Part shown: positions 57,895 through 61,900 of the stretch, piece by piece
How positions within the stretch are numbered: the first letter of the stretch is position 1
Layout: each line of letters opens with the position of its first letter
Assembly: GCA_026874595.1 (NCBI GenBank)
Contig: CM049320.1
Location: 16,008,988 to 16,072,987, forward strand
Source of the DNA: Sipunculus nudus
Taxonomy: Eukaryota; Annelida; Sipuncula; Golfingiida; Sipunculidae
DNA: 64,000 nucleotides
Direction of reading: 5' to 3'
Translations under genes and position numbers: made by a program
The notes under the pieces: generated by a model
Told to the model about the DNA's origin: nothing
The model's database searches: none
Seen by the model: only the letters and a program-made list of their open reading frames with translations

Positions 57895-58685
57895 TCGTAT
57901 CGTCTGATGTATCAAGCAATACGTGGGCATAAATATATTGGGAAGTGCTGGTGCATTTGTGAATGGCGGCGTATTGTACTGTTTGGCTTTGGGTGTATTA
58001 ATTAGGTGTTAAAGGGTGTACGTCTCCAGAAGCTGCCAAAGCTGTTGCTGCCAAATAGCCAGTCTCCACAAAATGACCAGCAAGTACTACTGGTTACGTC
58101 ACAGACCAACAGCTTTCAGCTAATCTTGTATGGGAGACACAGGTCCATTCATTTAAGAAAACAAGCATATTAGTAACAATATGACCTCATTATCTGGTAC
58201 ATTAAAAGATAGGTCCAAATTCTTGTCACCGACATCAGTGCTGCGAGGGATACATGCATATTATGGGCTTTTATCTTTTTAAGGACCTGGATGACTCGAT
58301 ATTATAAGGCACAACTATAGTGTAACTATTGCCATGGTCATAAAACATCAGGGATGTTGTGATAAGGATTTAGAGAGTAGCGGACCATCTTGGGGGGGGG
58401 GGGGGGGAATAAAAAGGAGACACTTTAATCTCTGCAATTAATTAATGAACATTTTATCAGGTTTGGCTAGTGCTCTTTAGAATTGGGGAACACCTTGTCA
58501 GTTCACCAATAACTTTCCTGGTACCTGTACACCTCCTTAAGCCAGGTCGGAATGTGGCTCACTGTTTAATCGAGTCGCGTATTTCAGACACGAAGCATGA
58601 ATATATATATATATATTTTATATATATACATATATATTCAATATATATTATATATATTTATATATACACACATCTATATTGTCAA

Positions 58686-58754
<69 letters not shown>

Positions 58755-58886
58755 CAGTGAGAGAGCATTCACCATAACACACCTTTTGTCAATTTATTGA
58801 GCAAACTTATAGATTCACATTTAGTTCAGTATACAAATTTATAAATATAATATAAATATATATATATATGCACATATACGTATTCA

Positions 58887-58944
<58 letters not shown>

Positions 58945-61900
58945 TTTGTAAGTGTACTATTGCCCCCCCCCCCCCGCTAATATTAACTTCACATGCAGTT
59001 CAGCAAAATTATTAGTTCCCATGCATTTTTGTTATACAATATATATACAGTTATATATATATATATAACTGTGAGTACAAACATTTTAATTGGGTAAAAT
59101 TGCTTACAAACGCATTTTATGGCACAGCAACTAACGATGTTAAGCTTGCGGCACGCTTTGCCTGCCTGCCACGGCACTGGTAGCTGTTGGGTATTAAAGG
59201 ACACATTGCAATGGGCGCCTCGCGGGAAGCATTATAAAAAGCAAGCCGGTCAGCTTCACGTGAACAGAGGCCAAGGTGAAGGTGAGCATTGACACCTGTC
59301 TGCGTACATCCAGTACTCTCCAAGTGGTATTTACCCTGTAACATGGTTAAAATAGGTCGACAGTTCAATTTTTTTGGTTAATGGGTGCATAATCATCTTA
59401 AGCCAAGGTAGGCCTAGAAATAAGAAGTTGACGTAGCGTAATTTTCTCGTCAGACTGAAAAGTTTGACTCAATGTATGACCGAACGCTAAGTGAATGAAG
59501 GCGAAGCGCTGTGGCTCTGTTCATTTAACAGAGCCACAACTTGGTCTAGGGGTTAGGTATCATGTTTTTCAAATGGTTTGTTTGTCAGCGACTTTACACA
59601 AAAAGTTATGAACAGATTTGCATGAAATTATGTTAGGCATAGGGTCACATAAAAATAATCACCCAGTAAATTTTGGGATGTAATCTGGAGGAACATATTA
59701 TGTACCATAATACACATTAACAGAGTTAAATACCATTGTGAAACTGGGTACTTTCTTTGTCCCTGGGTAAAATCGCAGTTTTTCCCGTTAATTTAATGAT
59801 TGCTTTAAAGGATAGGTCCATGGCCTGTTGGTGGACCTGTCTATTGGTCAAGGATAAAGGTAACTACATGACAGGAATGTGTTACTACTAATTAAGCCTT
59901 CTGGATTTAAATCATAGACTTTCTACTCCATAGTCCTACCCCTAAAGAACTCAGCTAGGTCCTCACTGCCAAAAGTCTATGTCACTCCAACAAGAAACAA
60001 GCCTATAATGGCAAAAAGGGATTTTTTTTACTTTTATCATTTGAGAACTGAGGTATAACAAACATAACTTCTTTGTTGATCTAAACGGCACTTTGGTTTC
60101 AGTCTTTTTCCAACAGATGTCACTACTGCTGAGGGAATTGGTCTGTTACCTCGTTAATGAAGGGGATGAGTACGACTGCCTCCCAGTCCTGCTGCTTGCC
60201 ATTAAGATCCGTCTCAAACTGCTCCGGGTAGAAGTCCTTCACCGGAGATTCTTCGTTGGTCATCAGTGACTGAAATATGACACATTTTGTTCTCGATTAA
60301 TTTTTCAAACTAAACACATCCTGATTTTTTTTTTATTTCTGAGTGCTCCCTATTTAAGATTATCTGGAAAAAGGTACAAAATTCTTACAAGCAAAAAAAA
60401 TTTAAATTGTCTAAAAAATGATAGAAACAAAATATAAACATATGCCAGGCATCTGTAAGTACAGTAACATTCACAGACCTCCCTCTCTCTCTCTCTCCTC
60501 TCCTAAGAGGTAAGTCAGGCAAATGTGGCGATTATCTAACAGCAAAATTATATTCTAGAGTCTACCATGTAAGGATTCCAAATGATTCATTCAGAAAGAA
60601 ATATGACTGACCAGATATAAAGTCTAGTCTAGGGAGGTTTTAAGCTCAAACTATGTACCTTTGATGATTTACTGAGATGATGTAACAATGGTATTTGTAT
60701 GTCACATTTTATTGCATCAAACATACATCCCTCCTACATAACATGGATAACAGTTATGGTCACCTGAAGTGACTTCCAGACCAGTCAACATCTTCCTGGC
60801 GCCCAAAGGAAAGTTAATTTATTTCATACTTATTTATACCATAATAATCCCAACATTACCTAATTTGATAAAAGTTACTGTGTAGTAGCAAAGTAAAAAT
60901 ACATTTGAAAGAAATGTTATAAAAATTAGGTGGACAGGGGTGTTGGAACAGAGTATAAACAAATGAAAGTCAGACACAATAGATGATACAAATGTACAAT
61001 TTCAAATAAAATCTCTTTTTTTTTTTATTTTTTATTTCAAGGTTTATTGTCCCACCTGGCACATGTCAAAATATAAGTTTTTATAAAATTTATTCAAATA
61101 TACTTTTGGTTCTTTTTTTAATTAAAAAATTTCTCCATCCCATAATTATAAATATAAATGTTCAAAATAAACATATCTCCTTTTTGTTAAGTTTGTAATA
61201 AAAGTAAAATTTCTTACCTGGTTTATATAATCCATTTTCAGAATATTATTGACATTCCCTTGGGTTTTTTTTTTAATTAACAAACTCCACCCCCCCCCCC
61301 CCCCCCAAGTCCAAATAAATTTTCAAAATAAATCATATCTCCATTTTGTTAGCTTCTAATAAAAGTAACCTTTCAAATCCCTGTGAAGTTTGTAATAAAA
61401 CTAAACATTCCTACCTGGTACGGTTCTGGTAGCAGTTTCTTGCTGGCAGAGGGCAGCACTGCCATGAGCTGCTGAAACGGCAGGAATGGTTTCCCAAGGT
61501 CAAAGTTCATCTTCATGTCACTAAATCCCTTAACATCACTCATGTAGGGGGCATAGTGGTGCTCATAAAACCTAGATACAACAAAATATACAAGTGACCT
61601 ATGGGTCAAGATGCTCAGTTAAATATGATTGTCATTGATTTGTGACCTGGCGAGATAGACCAATTATTTTGAGAAGTGCCTGATACATAGCTGGTATATG
61701 GATAATCAGTGTGTGGAGGTGTAGAGATGGTCTTGGCTTCGAGGCCTGATTCTGCCTGCCTCGGACTTGGCCTTCACCTCTGAAAGATATGACTCAGCCA
61801 GCTATCCAGCCTCAGTGACATGGCCCGAGGCTAGCTCAAGGCCTCTAAAGTTTAACCTATTTTGTAATTTGTATACATGCATTTGAGCTATAATTCATAC

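Larger units (their letters stand above)
54825..59546. mobile_element. 4.7-kb foldback-like element with 477-bp inverted arms
   Basis: The left arm 54825-55301 is repeated in inverse orientation at 59070-59546 with few changes. Both ends carry a hairpin (GTGGCTCTGTT, five-base loop, AACAGAGCCAC) a few bases inside GACC-AGTT. TA lies outside both ends (54823-54824 and 59547-59548), which would fit a TA target duplication. Beyond the arms a second inverted match pairs 57318-57416 with 58979-59068, so the arms were probably about 580 bp before 55302-57317 entered the left one. No transposase-like frame is present. Confidence 0.82.

Noticed and set aside
58470-58800. 67-94-codon frames rich in Tyr and Ile
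   Set aside because: They are translations of the (TA)n tract.
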